A DNA stretch of 54,600 nt from contig JAQBYB010000011.1 of the NCBI GenBank assembly GCA_027624235.1, positions 1 to 54,600 on the forward strand, read 5' to 3'. Source of the DNA: Pseudomonadota bacterium (GTDB lineage: Bacteria; Pseudomonadota; Alphaproteobacteria; Rhodospirillales; Casp-alpha2). Positions 32,961 to 41,925 of this stretch are shown piece by piece; the stretch's first letter is position 1; the number at the start of each line of letters is the position of its first letter. The position numbers were made by a program, and so were the translations under genes. The notes beneath the pieces were generated by a model. The model was not told where the DNA came from, searched no databases, and saw only the letters and a list, made by a program, of their open reading frames with translations.

Positions 32961-34838
32961 ATGCCAAGGCAAGAAACCTTGAAAAAAAATTCCGGCCAAG
33001 TCCATCCCCGCCAGGAGTTGGGATCGGCGGTTGTTCGGTTTGCCGGTGATTCCGGGGACGGCATTCAGTTCACCGGCAGCCAGTTCACCCAGTCCACGGC
33101 CATGTCCGGCAATGATCTTGCCACCTTCCCTGATTTTCCGGCTGAAATTCGCGCCCCCGCGGGAACCATCTTCGGGGTCTCGGCGTTTCAGATCAATTTC
33201 GGCGCCGACGTCATCAAAACCTCCGGCGACGACTGTGACATGATTGTCGCCTTGAACCCGGCCGCCTTGAAGGCCGAACTGCCTGAATTGAAGAAATCCG
33301 GGTTTATTGTCGCCGACACCGGCGCCTTCACGGAACGAAACCTTCACAAGGCGCATTTTAAAGCCAACCCCCTCGAGGATGGCTCCCTGTCCGCCTACCG
33401 ACTCTTCGAGCTCGATATTTCCGAAATGACCCTGGAGGCGGTTAAGGAATTCGACCTCAGCAAAAAAGGCGCCCTGCGTTGCAAAAATATGTGGGCGCTG
33501 GGGTTTGTATATTGGATGTACGACCGCAACCGTCAACCGACTATCGATTGGTTGAATCAGAAGTTCGCCAACAACCCCAACGTGGCGGCCGCCAACATCA
33601 AAGCCCTTAACGCCGGTCATGCGTTCGGCGAAACCGCCGAAATTTCCCATGACGTGCATGGATTTTCCATCGGCCAGGCCGATATCGCGCCCGGTGAATA
33701 TCGCACCGTTACTGGCGCCGAGGCTTTGACCTGGGGGCTTGTGGCCGGTGCGAAACTGGTAGATTTAAAACTAACGTTTTGCTCGTATCCCATTACGCCG
33801 GCGACCTCGATCTTGCATTATTTGTCCAATCTCATGGAATTCGACGTTGTTACGTTTCAGGCGGAAGACGAAATCGCCGCCATCTGTTCCGCCATCGGGG
33901 CGTCCTACGCCGGCGCGCTGGGGGTGACATCTAGTTCCGGCCCGGGGATCGCGCTGAAAGGCGAAGCAATGGGTTTGGCGATCACCACCGAACTGCCGTT
34001 GATCATCATTAATTCGCAACGCGCCGGGCCGTCAACGGGAATGCCGACCAAAACCGAGCAGTCGGACCTTTACCAAGCCGTTTTCGGCCGCAACGGCGAC
34101 AGCCCGCTGGTCGTCCTGGCGGCGCGTTCTCCATCGGACTGTTTCGATATCGCCATCGAGGCCATTCGACTGGCGACCAAATACATGACCCCCGTCATCA
34201 TCTTGACCGACGCCTATATCGGCAATGCGGCGGAGCCCTGGTTGATCCCGGATGTGGGCGAGTACCAAGCAACCCCGGTCAAGTTCCGAACCGACCCGGA
34301 AGGATTTAAGCCCTTCCTCCGCGATGAAAAGACATTGGCCAGACCATGGGCGGTGCCGGGCACGCCGGGTCTGGAGCACCGCATCGGCGGTTTGGAAAAG
34401 AATGCTGAAACCGGCCATATCTCCTATGACTCGGAAAACCATCAACGCATGACCGACGCCCGCGCCGCCAAGATCAACGGCATCGCAGACGACCTTCAGC
34501 CGCAAACTACCGACGAAGGGCCGGAAACAGGAAAACTCGCCGTTGTCGGGTGGGGGTCCACCTATGGCGCCATTAATCGCGCCGTCAACGCCCTCAGAGG
34601 GGAAGGCCTAGAGGTCTCACACATTCATCTCCGCCACATCTGGCCGTTGCCGAAAAACCTTGGTTCACTGTTGTCAGGATTTGAAAACGTGCTGGTCCCG
34701 GAAATGAACACCGGCCAATTGATCACCCTGCTGCGGAGCGAGTATTTGGTCGACGCCCAGGGGTTAAACAAGGTTTCCGGTCAACCGTTCAAGATTTTCG
34801 AGATCGAAACCGCCATCCGTGCGCAGTTGGAGAAATGA
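32961..34838 (+). CDS. korA: 2-oxoglutarate:ferredoxin oxidoreductase, fused gamma-alpha subunit
   Basis: A 625-residue subunit. Residues about 20-210 are the gamma domain (GDSGDGIQFTGSQFTQ; PAEIRAPAGTIFGVSAFQ), and 235-620 the alpha/pyrimidine domain, with YPITPATSIL at 276-285 and an ED pair (about 299-301) that contacts thiamine pyrophosphate. With KorB it oxidatively decarboxylates 2-oxoglutarate to succinyl-CoA and reduces ferredoxin. The fused layout without a ferredoxin-like delta domain is the type seen in reductive-TCA and microaerophilic bacteria. 2-Oxoglutarate is the likely substrate; other 2-oxoacids are possible. One nucleotide separates it from korB. Confidence 0.9.
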   Translation: MPRQETLKKNSGQVHPRQELGSAVVRFAGDSGDGIQFTGSQFTQSTAMSGNDLATFPDFPAEIRAPAGTIFGVSAFQINFGADVIKTSGDDCDMIVALNPAALKAELPELKKSGFIVADTGAFTERNLHKAHFKANPLEDGSLSAYRLFELDISEMTLEAVKEFDLSKKGALRCKNMWALGFVYWMYDRNRQPTIDWLNQKFANNPNVAAANIKALNAGHAFGETAEISHDVHGFSIGQADIAPGEYRTVTGAEALTWGLVAGAKLVDLKLTFCSYPITPATSILHYLSNLMEFDVVTFQAEDEIAAICSAIGASYAGALGVTSSSGPGIALKGEAMGLAITTELPLIIINSQRAGPSTGMPTKTEQSDLYQAVFGRNGDSPLVVLAARSPSDCFDIAIEAIRLATKYMTPVIILTDAYIGNAAEPWLIPDVGEYQATPVKFRTDPEGFKPFLRDEKTLARPWAVPGTPGLEHRIGGLEKNAETGHISYDSENHQRMTDARAAKINGIADDLQPQTTDEGPETGKLAVVGWGSTYGAINRAVNALRGEGLEVSHIHLRHIWPLPKNLGSLLSGFENVLVPEMNTGQLITLLRSEYLVDAQGLNKVSGQPFKIFEIETAIRAQLEK

Positions 34839-34839
34839 C

Positions 34840-35868
34840 ATGAATGTCGTCACCCCCCCCGACAAACTGACGCCCAAGGATTTTGCCACCGACCAGGAAG
34901 TTCGCTGGTGCCCCGGTTGTGGTGATTACGCGATCCTGAAGGCGATGCAGCGGACCTTGCCGGATATCGGGGCGACGAAAGAAAATACCGTGTTCGTTTC
35001 CGGCATCGGCTGCGCCGCCCGGTTTCCCTATTATATGGCCACCTACGGCTTCCACACCATTCACGGACGGGCGCCGGCGGTCGCAACCGGAATCAAGCTG
35101 GCAAACCCGGACCTGGATGTCTGGGTGGTGACGGGGGACGGCGATGCGCTGTCCATCGGCGGCAACCATCTGTTGCACGTCCTTCGCCGCAACGTGAACC
35201 TGCAAATACTGTTGTTCAACAACGAAATTTACGGCCTGACCAAGGGCCAGTATTCACCGACGTCCAGGGCCGGCACCCGATCACCATCGACACCTTGGGG
35301 GTCCATCGAAACCCCGGTGTCGGCGACTGCCTTTGCGCTGGGCGCAGGCGCCCGGTTCGTGGCGCGGTCGGTCGACACCATGCAATCGCACCTGCCGGAA
35401 GTCTTCAAGCGCGCCCATGAGCACATCGGCGCGTCGTTCGTCGAAATCTTCCAGAACTGCATCGTTTACAACGACGGGGTCTTCTCGCAGTTCACGGCAA
35501 GGGACGTCGCCGATGATTCTGAAATCCTTCTGGAGCATGGCAAGCCGCTGATTTTTGGCAAGGAGAGGACCTTGGGCCTGCGGGTCAAGCCTGGACTCTT
35601 CGAACTGGAGGTTGTGACCATCGGCAAGGACGGCGTCACTGAAAAGGACATTCTTATCCACGACGAAACCAACCGAGGCCTTGCCGATATGCTGGCCCGC
35701 ATGGAACAGCCAACGTTTCCCGTCGCCATCGGCGTTATCTATTGCCTTCCCTCGCCCAGCTATGAAGACGGGGTAAAGGCCCACATGATCGAGGCCAAGA
35801 AGCTCGGCGCCGGGAATGATATAAATGCGCTGTTGAGGCGCGGCCATACCTGGACCATTCCGGGCTAG
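34840..35868 (+). CDS. korB: 2-oxoglutarate:ferredoxin oxidoreductase, beta subunit
   Basis: A 342-residue subunit that binds thiamine diphosphate (GDGDALSIGGNH at 99-110 and NNEIYGLTKGQ at 127-137 hold the Mg/diphosphate) and one 4Fe-4S cluster through Cys24, Cys27, Cys58 and Cys207 (WCPGCGDY, GIGCAARF, QNCIVYND). All four ligands are present. It is a two-subunit enzyme with KorA. The first seven codons of the open frame lie in korA; the ATG at 34840, one base after the korA stop, is used. A flavoprotein reductase follows 27 nt later. Confidence 0.93.
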   Translation: MNVVTPPDKLTPKDFATDQEVRWCPGCGDYAILKAMQRTLPDIGATKENTVFVSGIGCAARFPYYMATYGFHTIHGRAPAVATGIKLANPDLDVWVVTGDGDALSIGGNHLLHVLRRNVNLQILLFNNEIYGLTKGQYSPTSRAGTRSPSTPWGSIETPVSATAFALGAGARFVARSVDTMQSHLPEVFKRAHEHIGASFVEIFQNCIVYNDGVFSQFTARDVADDSEILLEHGKPLIFGKERTLGLRVKPGLFELEVVTIGKDGVTEKDILIHDETNRGLADMLARMEQPTFPVAIGVIYCLPSPSYEDGVKAHMIEAKKLGAGNDINALLRRGHTWTIPG

Positions 35869-35895
35869 CAGAGTTCATTTTTTTAGGGAGAGGCT

Positions 35896-37209
35896 GTGCC
35901 GGTCAATGTTGCCATCGTAGGATCCGGTCCGGCCGGGTTTTATACCGCCGCAGCCCTGATTGATCAGGGGGAGGATGTCCGTATCGATTTCATCGAACGG
36001 CTACCGACGCCATTCGGCCTGATCCGGGGGGGCGTTGCCGCCGACCACCAAACCACCAAAAAAGTTGCCAATAAATACGAAAAAACGGCGCTGATGGAGC
36101 AAGTCCGTTATTACGGCAATGTCGAGGTCGGTCGGGACATCGCCCTGGCGGACTTGCGCGAACGCTATGACGCCGTGGTGTTGGCCATCGGTGCGCCCGA
36201 AGATCGGGTGCTGGACATTCCTGGCGCCGACAAGGCCGGCGTGTTCGGCGCAGCGGCATTCGTCGGCTGGTATAACGGGCACCCCGATTTTTGCACCCTG
36301 AACCCGGATTTAAATGTTGCCGCCGCCGCCGTCATCGGCGCCGGCAATGTTGCCATCGATGTTGCCCGCCTGCTCGGCCGTTCCGATCAGGAATTGGCGA
36401 CATCCGACCTTCCTGAGTACGCGGAAACCGCGTTTAGGCGCTCACCGGTGAAGGATATTTACTTGTTCGCCCGCCGTGGGCCGGTCGAAGTCAAGATCAC
36501 CAATGTGGAACTGCGCGAAGTGGGAACGCTGACCGAATGCGTCCCCCTGGTCAACGCAGCGCAACTTCCAGAAGGTGTTGGCAACCTTGAGGACCGGGAA
36601 AAACGGCTCAAGGAAAGAAACCTGGAAACGTTTAAGGAATTTTCCAACCGCGACGGACAGGAAAAACCGAAACGGATGCATTTTGAATTTTATGCCGCGC
36701 CATCCGAAATTCTTGGCGGGGATAAGGTGGAAGGCATCCGGCTGGAACGCACCCGCGTCGAAGACGGTCGCGCCGTTGGCACCGGGAAATTTTTCGATGT
36801 CCCCTGCGGTCTGGTGGTATCGGCTATCGGGTATCACGGGGAACCCCTCGACGGCGCGCCTTTTGACGATAGGCGCGACATCATCCCCAATGACGATGGC
36901 CGCGTCGATGCCGGGCTGTATGCCGCCGGCTGGATCAAGCGCGGCCCTTCTGGCGTAATTTCCACCAACCGGCCCGATGGCGTTACCGCCGCCGAGCATA
37001 TTCTCAACGATTTCAACAGCGCCGCCAAAGAATCAAAGCCCGGGCGCGAGGCACTGGAAACGCTTTTGCGGGAGAAGAATATTCGTTTCGTCAGTTATAA
37101 TGATTGGAAAAAAATCGAGGCCGCTGAATTCAAGAATGCCGAGGGCGATCGCCCGCGTAAAAAATTCACAACCATCCAGGATATGCTTGACGTTCTGGAC
37201 GAGAGATGA
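35896..37209 (+). CDS. adrenodoxin/FprA-type ferredoxin-NADP+ reductase
   Basis: A 437-residue FAD-dependent reductase of the adrenodoxin-reductase/FprA family. GSGPAGFYTA (8-17) binds FAD; PTPFGLIRGGVAADHQ (about 37-52) is the family signature; VIGAGNVAIDVARLL (about 149-163) binds NADP; FARRG follows. It moves electrons between NADP(H) and ferredoxin. The GTG start has GGGAGAGG just upstream. Placed 27 nt after korB, it is the obvious electron exit of the Kor complex: reduced ferredoxin to NADPH, or the reverse. No ferredoxin gene is in the cluster. The stop overlaps the rhodanese gene start. Confidence 0.88.
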   Translation: MPVNVAIVGSGPAGFYTAAALIDQGEDVRIDFIERLPTPFGLIRGGVAADHQTTKKVANKYEKTALMEQVRYYGNVEVGRDIALADLRERYDAVVLAIGAPEDRVLDIPGADKAGVFGAAAFVGWYNGHPDFCTLNPDLNVAAAAVIGAGNVAIDVARLLGRSDQELATSDLPEYAETAFRRSPVKDIYLFARRGPVEVKITNVELREVGTLTECVPLVNAAQLPEGVGNLEDREKRLKERNLETFKEFSNRDGQEKPKRMHFEFYAAPSEILGGDKVEGIRLERTRVEDGRAVGTGKFFDVPCGLVVSAIGYHGEPLDGAPFDDRRDIIPNDDGRVDAGLYAAGWIKRGPSGVISTNRPDGVTAAEHILNDFNSAAKESKPGREALETLLREKNIRFVSYNDWKKIEAAEFKNAEGDRPRKKFTTIQDMLDVLDER

Positions 37210-37649
37210 AAAAAATTATGTCCGAAATAAAGAAATTCAAATATGCCGGTGACCTGACGCCTCAACAGACCTGGGACATGCTGTCGGGAATTCCAAAGGC
37301 CGTCATGATCGATGTCCGCACTGAGGCCGAGTTTGCCTATGTCGGCAATCCCGATCTTTCCAACCTGGGCAAAGAAATACGTCAGGTATGCTGGAAGGTC
37401 TTTCCGGCGATGGACCTTAACCCGGACTTTGTCGCCCAAGCCGGCGTCGGTGCCGATAAGGATACGCCGATGCTGTTTCTATGCCGCTCAGGGGTTCGCT
37501 CGATGCATGCCGCAGACGCCATGACCGCCGCCGGTTATACGAAATGCTACAACATCACCGGTGGATTCGAAGGTGACAAGAACCCCCAAGGCCACCGCGT
37601 CGGCGTCAATGGCTGGAAGGTCGACGGGCTTCCCTGGAAACAGGGTTAG
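37206..37649 (+). CDS. rhodanese-domain sulfurtransferase
   Basis: A 147-residue single rhodanese domain. The active-site loop CRSGVRS starts at Cys93, the length and sequence expected for a thiosulfate/polysulfide-handling rhodanese, and the IDVRTEAEF segment (35-43) and the C-terminal GGFEGD are typical. Cys62 is a second conserved-looking residue. Its ATG overlaps the reductase stop (ATGA); ATG 37218 is an alternative start. Being in the Kor operon it may supply sulfur for cluster repair, but that is inference. The last 4 nt overlap the 3' end of convergent metZ. Confidence 0.88.
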   Translation: MKKIMSEIKKFKYAGDLTPQQTWDMLSGIPKAVMIDVRTEAEFAYVGNPDLSNLGKEIRQVCWKVFPAMDLNPDFVAQAGVGADKDTPMLFLCRSGVRSMHAADAMTAAGYTKCYNITGGFEGDKNPQGHRVGVNGWKVDGLPWKQG

Positions 37650-38863
37650 GCTTTGGCTTGGCCCAACCCCTGATCCAGGTCTTCTTTCAGATCATCGACA
37701 TCTTCCAGCCCCACCGACAGGCGGACAAGGCCATCGGAAATGCCAATCACGTGGCGTTCTTCAGGGGTCAGACGTTGATGGGTCGTCGTCGCCGGGTGGG
37801 TGGTCAAGCTTTTGGCATCGCCAAGATTATTTGAAATATCGATCAGCCTGAGACTGTTCAAAAAATTGAACGCCGCTTCTTTGCCACCATCTACCTCAAA
37901 GGAAACCATGGTGCCGCCACTGCTCATCTGAGTCATCGCCAGCTCAAATTGGGGATGACTTTCCAGTCCCGGATACAGCACCTTGTTGATGCCTTTTTGT
38001 TTGCTCAGGAACTCGGCGACGGCCAGCGCATTTTCACAATGCCGCGCGATCCGAACATCCAATGTCTCCAGCCCCTTCACCATCACCCAGGCGTTAAAGG
38101 GACTGAGCGTCGGGCCGGTGTGGCGGAAAAACGGGGTCAGTTGGTCATCAAAGAAATCCATATCGCTGGTCAGAATCGCACCGCCCATGGTCCGTCCTTG
38201 CCCGTCGATATGCTTGGTCGCCGAATACATGACGATATCGGCGCCTAATTCCAGAGGATGCTGCAATATCGGCGTCGCGAAGACATTGTCGACAATCACC
38301 CTGGCCCCGGCTTCATGGGCGAGTTCGCTGACCGCCCGGATGTCGATGATTTCAAGACTCGGGTTCGACGGCGATTCCATAAACACGCATTGGGTTTTCT
38401 GGGACAAGGCCTGCTTCCATTGATCCAGGTCGGTACCGTCCACCAGAACGGTTTCGATGCCGAATTTCGGAAGTTGATCGTTGATGATGTAATGGCATGA
38501 CCCGAACAAGGCCCTGGACGCGACGACCCTGTCACCGGCCTGAAGCTGGCTGGCCAACGCCGCGAATACGGCGGCCATGCCGCTGGCCGTGGAAATACAT
38601 TTTTTTGCGCCTTCCAACAGCGCCAGGCGCTTCTCGAACATGGCGACGGTTGGATTGGCGTACCTGGAATACATATAGCGATCCAAATCGCCCTTGAACG
38701 CACGCTCCGCCTCATCGGCCGTTTCGTAGACATAGCCGGAGGTCAGAAACAGCCCCTCACTGGTTTCGTTGAACGCCGTACGCTCCTGGCCACCGCGAAC
38801 CAACTGGGTTCCCTGGCGCCATGTTGCCGGATTGGATTTTTTGCCACCCGAATTTTCTGCCAT
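37646..38863 (-). CDS. metZ: O-succinylhomoserine sulfhydrylase
   Basis: A 405-residue pyridoxal-phosphate enzyme that makes homocysteine directly from O-succinylhomoserine and sulfide. The PLP lysine is Lys217 in SATKHIDGQGR; YSRYANPT (65-72) and ASGMAAV (93-99) are family motifs. The sequence is closer to MetZ than to MetB or MetY in length and in TGPTLSPFNAW. GGAGGAG lies 5 nt before the ATG. It is expressed from its own promoter through a SAM-II riboswitch and an intrinsic terminator, so methionine status controls it. Confidence 0.95.
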   Translation of the reverse strand: MAENSGGKKSNPATWRQGTQLVRGGQERTAFNETSEGLFLTSGYVYETADEAERAFKGDLDRYMYSRYANPTVAMFEKRLALLEGAKKCISTASGMAAVFAALASQLQAGDRVVASRALFGSCHYIINDQLPKFGIETVLVDGTDLDQWKQALSQKTQCVFMESPSNPSLEIIDIRAVSELAHEAGARVIVDNVFATPILQHPLELGADIVMYSATKHIDGQGRTMGGAILTSDMDFFDDQLTPFFRHTGPTLSPFNAWVMVKGLETLDVRIARHCENALAVAEFLSKQKGINKVLYPGLESHPQFELAMTQMSSGGTMVSFEVDGGKEAAFNFLNSLRLIDISNNLGDAKSLTTHPATTTHQRLTPEERHVIGISDGLVRLSVGLEDVDDLKEDLDQGLGQAKA

Positions 38864-38908
38864 AGGGTCTCCTCCATCTTTATCCGTCTATAAATACCCG
38901 CCCGGCAT

Positions 38909-38940
38909 AAAAAAAGCCCCAACCGCACGGGCCAGGGCTT
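38909..38940 (-). terminator. intrinsic terminator downstream of the SAM-II aptamer
   Basis: On the minus strand AAGCCC (38940-38935) pairs with GGGCTT (38919-38914) around a GC-rich loop, followed by a run of seven T. It lies between the aptamer and the metZ ribosome-binding site and is the probable expression platform. Confidence 0.75.
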
Positions 38941-38946
38941 CCTCAA

Positions 38947-39006
38947 GCTCCGACCTTTTAGCGATTTTTTTAACGTGGGCGCAAGCCGGTCGACCAAATC
39001 ACCACG
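38947..39006 (-). ncRNA. SAM-II riboswitch
   Basis: A roughly 60-nt H-type pseudoknot matching the SAM-II (metA motif) consensus on the minus strand: CGTGGTGATTTG, then CGACCGGCTTGC, CCACGTTAAA and CGCTAAAAGGTCGGAG. Both helices can be checked by eye: P1 is CGTGG (39006-39002) with CCACG (38978-38974), and P2 is CGACC (38992-38988) with GGTCG (38955-38951). SAM binding at the GCTAAA/TGATTTG core would favour the downstream terminator and switch off metZ. The class is typical of alphaproteobacterial methionine genes. Confidence 0.92.
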
Positions 39007-39018
39007 TAACTGGCGGGA

Positions 39019-39047
39019 GTAAAGCGCCCCGGGACGCAAAAGGTCAA
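39019..39047 (-). promoter_or_regulatory. promoter of the metZ transcript
   Basis: TTGACC (39047-39042) and CTTTAC (39024-39019), separated by 17 bp, sit just upstream of the SAM-II aptamer so that the aptamer starts within about 15-20 nt of the predicted transcription start. Confidence 0.5.
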
Positions 39048-39077
39048 GATAAAATCCGGAATCAACCGGACGGAACA

Positions 39078-40373
39078 TCATTTCTCAGTGTTCTCATGGT
39101 CTGTAATGGACCGGCGAACCCTTCGCACACTCGCCCAAACACCGAAGATAACGACAGGGAAGGCTACCGTAACGACGATATATGGATCGATCATTACGCC
39201 CATTCCCTTGACCCCCTTGGCCAGATACGAAACCAGGCTCAACAAATAATAACTGATAGCGACGACAGACAATCCCTCGACCGTAGCCTGCAACCGCAGT
39301 TGCGTACGGGCGCGCCTGTCCATGGAACGCAGCAGGTCCCGGTTCTGGCCTTCGAGGGCAACATCGACCCGGGTTCTCAACAGATCACTTGCCCGGGCGA
39401 TTCTGTTCGACAGGGCCTCCTGGCGGTCGGCGACATTATCGACGGTATCCATGGCCGGTATCAGGCGGCGTTCTATGAATTCACCGACGGGCTGCAGGCC
39501 GATGATTCGGTCCTCCCGCAATTCTCCCAGCCGGCGTTTGACCAGGTCGAAATAGGCCCCCGCGGCACTAAATCGATAGTTTGTTGTGGCGCTGATCGCT
39601 TCCGCTTCCGCCGCCAGCAACGATAACCGCCCGAGCAGTTCCTTTTCGTCTTCGACACCTTCAATTTCGACCAACCGGGAAACGATATCGCTGACTTTGG
39701 TTTCCGCCTCGGAAACGCGGTGCCCGGCGTCGCGGGCAAGAGGAAGGGCCAGCATGGCCAATGAACGGTAGGTTTCAATTTCCAAAACCCGCTGCACCAA
39801 TCTCGCCATGGCCCGGTGGTTTATGCCGCCATCGCGGATCAAATAACGACGGAAACGATCCCCGTGTATTTTAAAATCAGTCCACAGCATGGCGCGCTGG
39901 TGCGCGACGAAACCACCCATCACCGTGTTGTTGTCAAACAGTCCGACCAGTTCAGGCACCGGGCGTTCCGCCATGTCCTGTGATTCCAGGGCCAGATGAG
40001 AGGCGACAAGCACTTCTCCAGGAATTTTCGCAAGCCACTCCGCCGGCACCAATTCAATCGCCGTATCCTTAAAAGGTTGATCGAAGGTTGCTTCTTTTAT
40101 GACGGTGAAGGTGACAAATTCGGTATGGCGCTCCCATTTCAACCGGAACCGTCCCATATTTTCCGAAAAATGCGTTGCCGTCATTGGCGGTGGCGGGATA
40201 TTAAAAAGTCTGCACAGCTCGACAAGATGCCCGTGATCCGCCTCGATACCGGTTTCGTCGTTAATCACAGCGAGATATGATATTTTTGCCGGGGTATCAA
40301 CAACACCATGGGGCCGCGCATGCATCTCATCGGCAAGGGTGTCGCGTAATGAATGCTCCTTGAAATTGGCCAT
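39078..40373 (-). CDS. DUF3422 family membrane protein
   Basis: A 431-residue protein of DUF3422, widespread in proteobacteria and without a known function. EMHARPH near 16-22 is the invariant N-terminal motif. The middle is helical and charged, and two transmembrane segments close the protein (about 360-383 and 393-415) before a basic tail, so a large cytoplasmic domain is anchored at the C-terminus, as in CorA-like or ubiquitin-like signal-anchored folds. Divergent from tldD. AAGGAGA lies directly upstream of the ATG. Confidence 0.88.
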   Translation of the reverse strand: MANFKEHSLRDTLADEMHARPHGVVDTPAKISYLAVINDETGIEADHGHLVELCRLFNIPPPPMTATHFSENMGRFRLKWERHTEFVTFTVIKEATFDQPFKDTAIELVPAEWLAKIPGEVLVASHLALESQDMAERPVPELVGLFDNNTVMGGFVAHQRAMLWTDFKIHGDRFRRYLIRDGGINHRAMARLVQRVLEIETYRSLAMLALPLARDAGHRVSEAETKVSDIVSRLVEIEGVEDEKELLGRLSLLAAEAEAISATTNYRFSAAGAYFDLVKRRLGELREDRIIGLQPVGEFIERRLIPAMDTVDNVADRQEALSNRIARASDLLRTRVDVALEGQNRDLLRSMDRRARTQLRLQATVEGLSVVAISYYLLSLVSYLAKGVKGMGVMIDPYIVVTVAFPVVIFGVWASVRRVRRSITDHENTEK

Positions 40374-40474
40374 GGTCTCCTTTTCCCTCGTTTTTTCTTA
40401 TTAACCCTACCATATTACCTAAGTCGCAAGCGTTTGCTTTACACGCCCACCCTGATAATACGAAAGAAGTTTTT

Positions 40475-41905
40475 ATGACCGATTTTGCCGCCACTGATGA
40501 TTTGTTTTTCACCCGCGCCGGGCTGGACCGGGGCCGTGTTGAGGGAATCGTCGATGATGCGTTACAGGGCACCGACGATGGTGAGCTGTTTTTGGAATAC
40601 CGGCAATCGGAAAGCATTGTTTTTGACGATGGCCAGGTCAAAAGCGCTTCGTTCGATACCTCTCAGGGATTCGGGTTGCGCGCGATTTCCGGTGAAGCAA
40701 CGGGATATTCACAAGCCTCCGAACTCAGTGAAGACGCCATCCGCCGGGCCGGTGAAACGGTGAAAGCGATTCGCAGTGGAAAGGGTGATTTACTCGCCCC
40801 CCCGCCCGGCACCAACCAGACCTTTTACAGCGACGACAATCCGCTGGCCCTGATTGACTTCGAGACCAAGGTGAAACTCATGGCCGACATGAACGCCTAT
40901 GCCCGCACCAAGGATGAACGCGTCGCTCAGGTCACGGCGTCGCTGACCGGCAATTGGCAGGCCGTGCAGATTATCCGCGCCGGCGGTGAGCGGGCCGCCG
41001 ATATCCGTCCCCTGGTGCGGCTGAATGTGTCGGTGGTGGTGGAAAAAGACGGCCGCATGGAAAGTGGGTCGCACGGTGTCGGCGGCCGTGTCACCTATGA
41101 CCGATATCTTGACCCAAGCAGCTGGAAGGCGGCGGTGGATGAAGCGCTTCGTCAGGCCCTGGTCAACCTGGACTCGGTCGCGGCGCCGGCGGGTGAAGTG
41201 CCGGTGGTGCTCGGCCCCGGCTGGCCCGGGATTCTTCTGCATGAAGCCATCGGCCACGGGCTGGAGGGCGACTTTAACCGCAAGAAGACATCCGCGTTCG
41301 CCGGACTGTTGGGCGAACGGGTCGCCGCCCCCGGCGTCACCGTCATTGACGACGGCACCATGGATGACCGCCGCGGATCGCTGACGATCGATGATGAAGG
41401 CACCCCCAGCCAACGCACGGTGTTGATCGAGGACGGCATCCTCAAAGGCTATATGCAGGACCGCATGAATGCGCGCCTAATGGGCAAAACAAGCACCGGT
41501 AACGGGCGGCGGGAAAGCTATGCCCACGCGCCGATTCCGAGGATGACCAACACCTACATGCTGGCCGGCGAACACGACCCCGAGGAAATTCTGAAATCCG
41601 TGGACAACGGCATCTATGCCGTCAATTTCGGCGGCGGCCAGGTCGACATCACATCGGGCAAGTTCGTGTTCACCTGCACCGAGGCCTATATGATCGAAAA
41701 CGGCAAAAAGACCGCCCCGGTAAAAGGTGCGACGTTGATCGGCAACGGCCCGGACGTGTTGACCCGGGTCTCCATGATCGGCAACGACATGGAACTGGAC
41801 CCCGGCATCGGCACCTGCGGCAAGGACGGCCAGGGCGTGCCCGTCGGCGTCGGCCAACCGACGATCAAGATCGACAACCTGACCGTTGGCGGCACCGCCG
41901 TTTAA
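40475..41905 (+). CDS. tldD: metalloprotease TldD
   Basis: A 476-residue zinc protease subunit. HEAIGHGLEGD starts at His256 and provides the HExxxH ligands (His256, His260); Cys448 in GTCGKDGQ is the third ligand. It works with TldE/PmbA as a heterodimer whose chamber degrades unfolded peptides. Both genes occur in this window but in different transcription units. A weak -35/-10 pair (TTGCTT 40434-40439, TAATAC 40456-40461) lies close to the start, suggesting a very short leader. Confidence 0.95.
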   Translation: MTDFAATDDLFFTRAGLDRGRVEGIVDDALQGTDDGELFLEYRQSESIVFDDGQVKSASFDTSQGFGLRAISGEATGYSQASELSEDAIRRAGETVKAIRSGKGDLLAPPPGTNQTFYSDDNPLALIDFETKVKLMADMNAYARTKDERVAQVTASLTGNWQAVQIIRAGGERAADIRPLVRLNVSVVVEKDGRMESGSHGVGGRVTYDRYLDPSSWKAAVDEALRQALVNLDSVAAPAGEVPVVLGPGWPGILLHEAIGHGLEGDFNRKKTSAFAGLLGERVAAPGVTVIDDGTMDDRRGSLTIDDEGTPSQRTVLIEDGILKGYMQDRMNARLMGKTSTGNGRRESYAHAPIPRMTNTYMLAGEHDPEEILKSVDNGIYAVNFGGGQVDITSGKFVFTCTEAYMIENGKKTAPVKGATLIGNGPDVLTRVSMIGNDMELDPGIGTCGKDGQGVPVGVGQPTIKIDNLTVGGTAV

Positions 41906-41925
41906 CCGTTCCGTCGAGCGTATTG

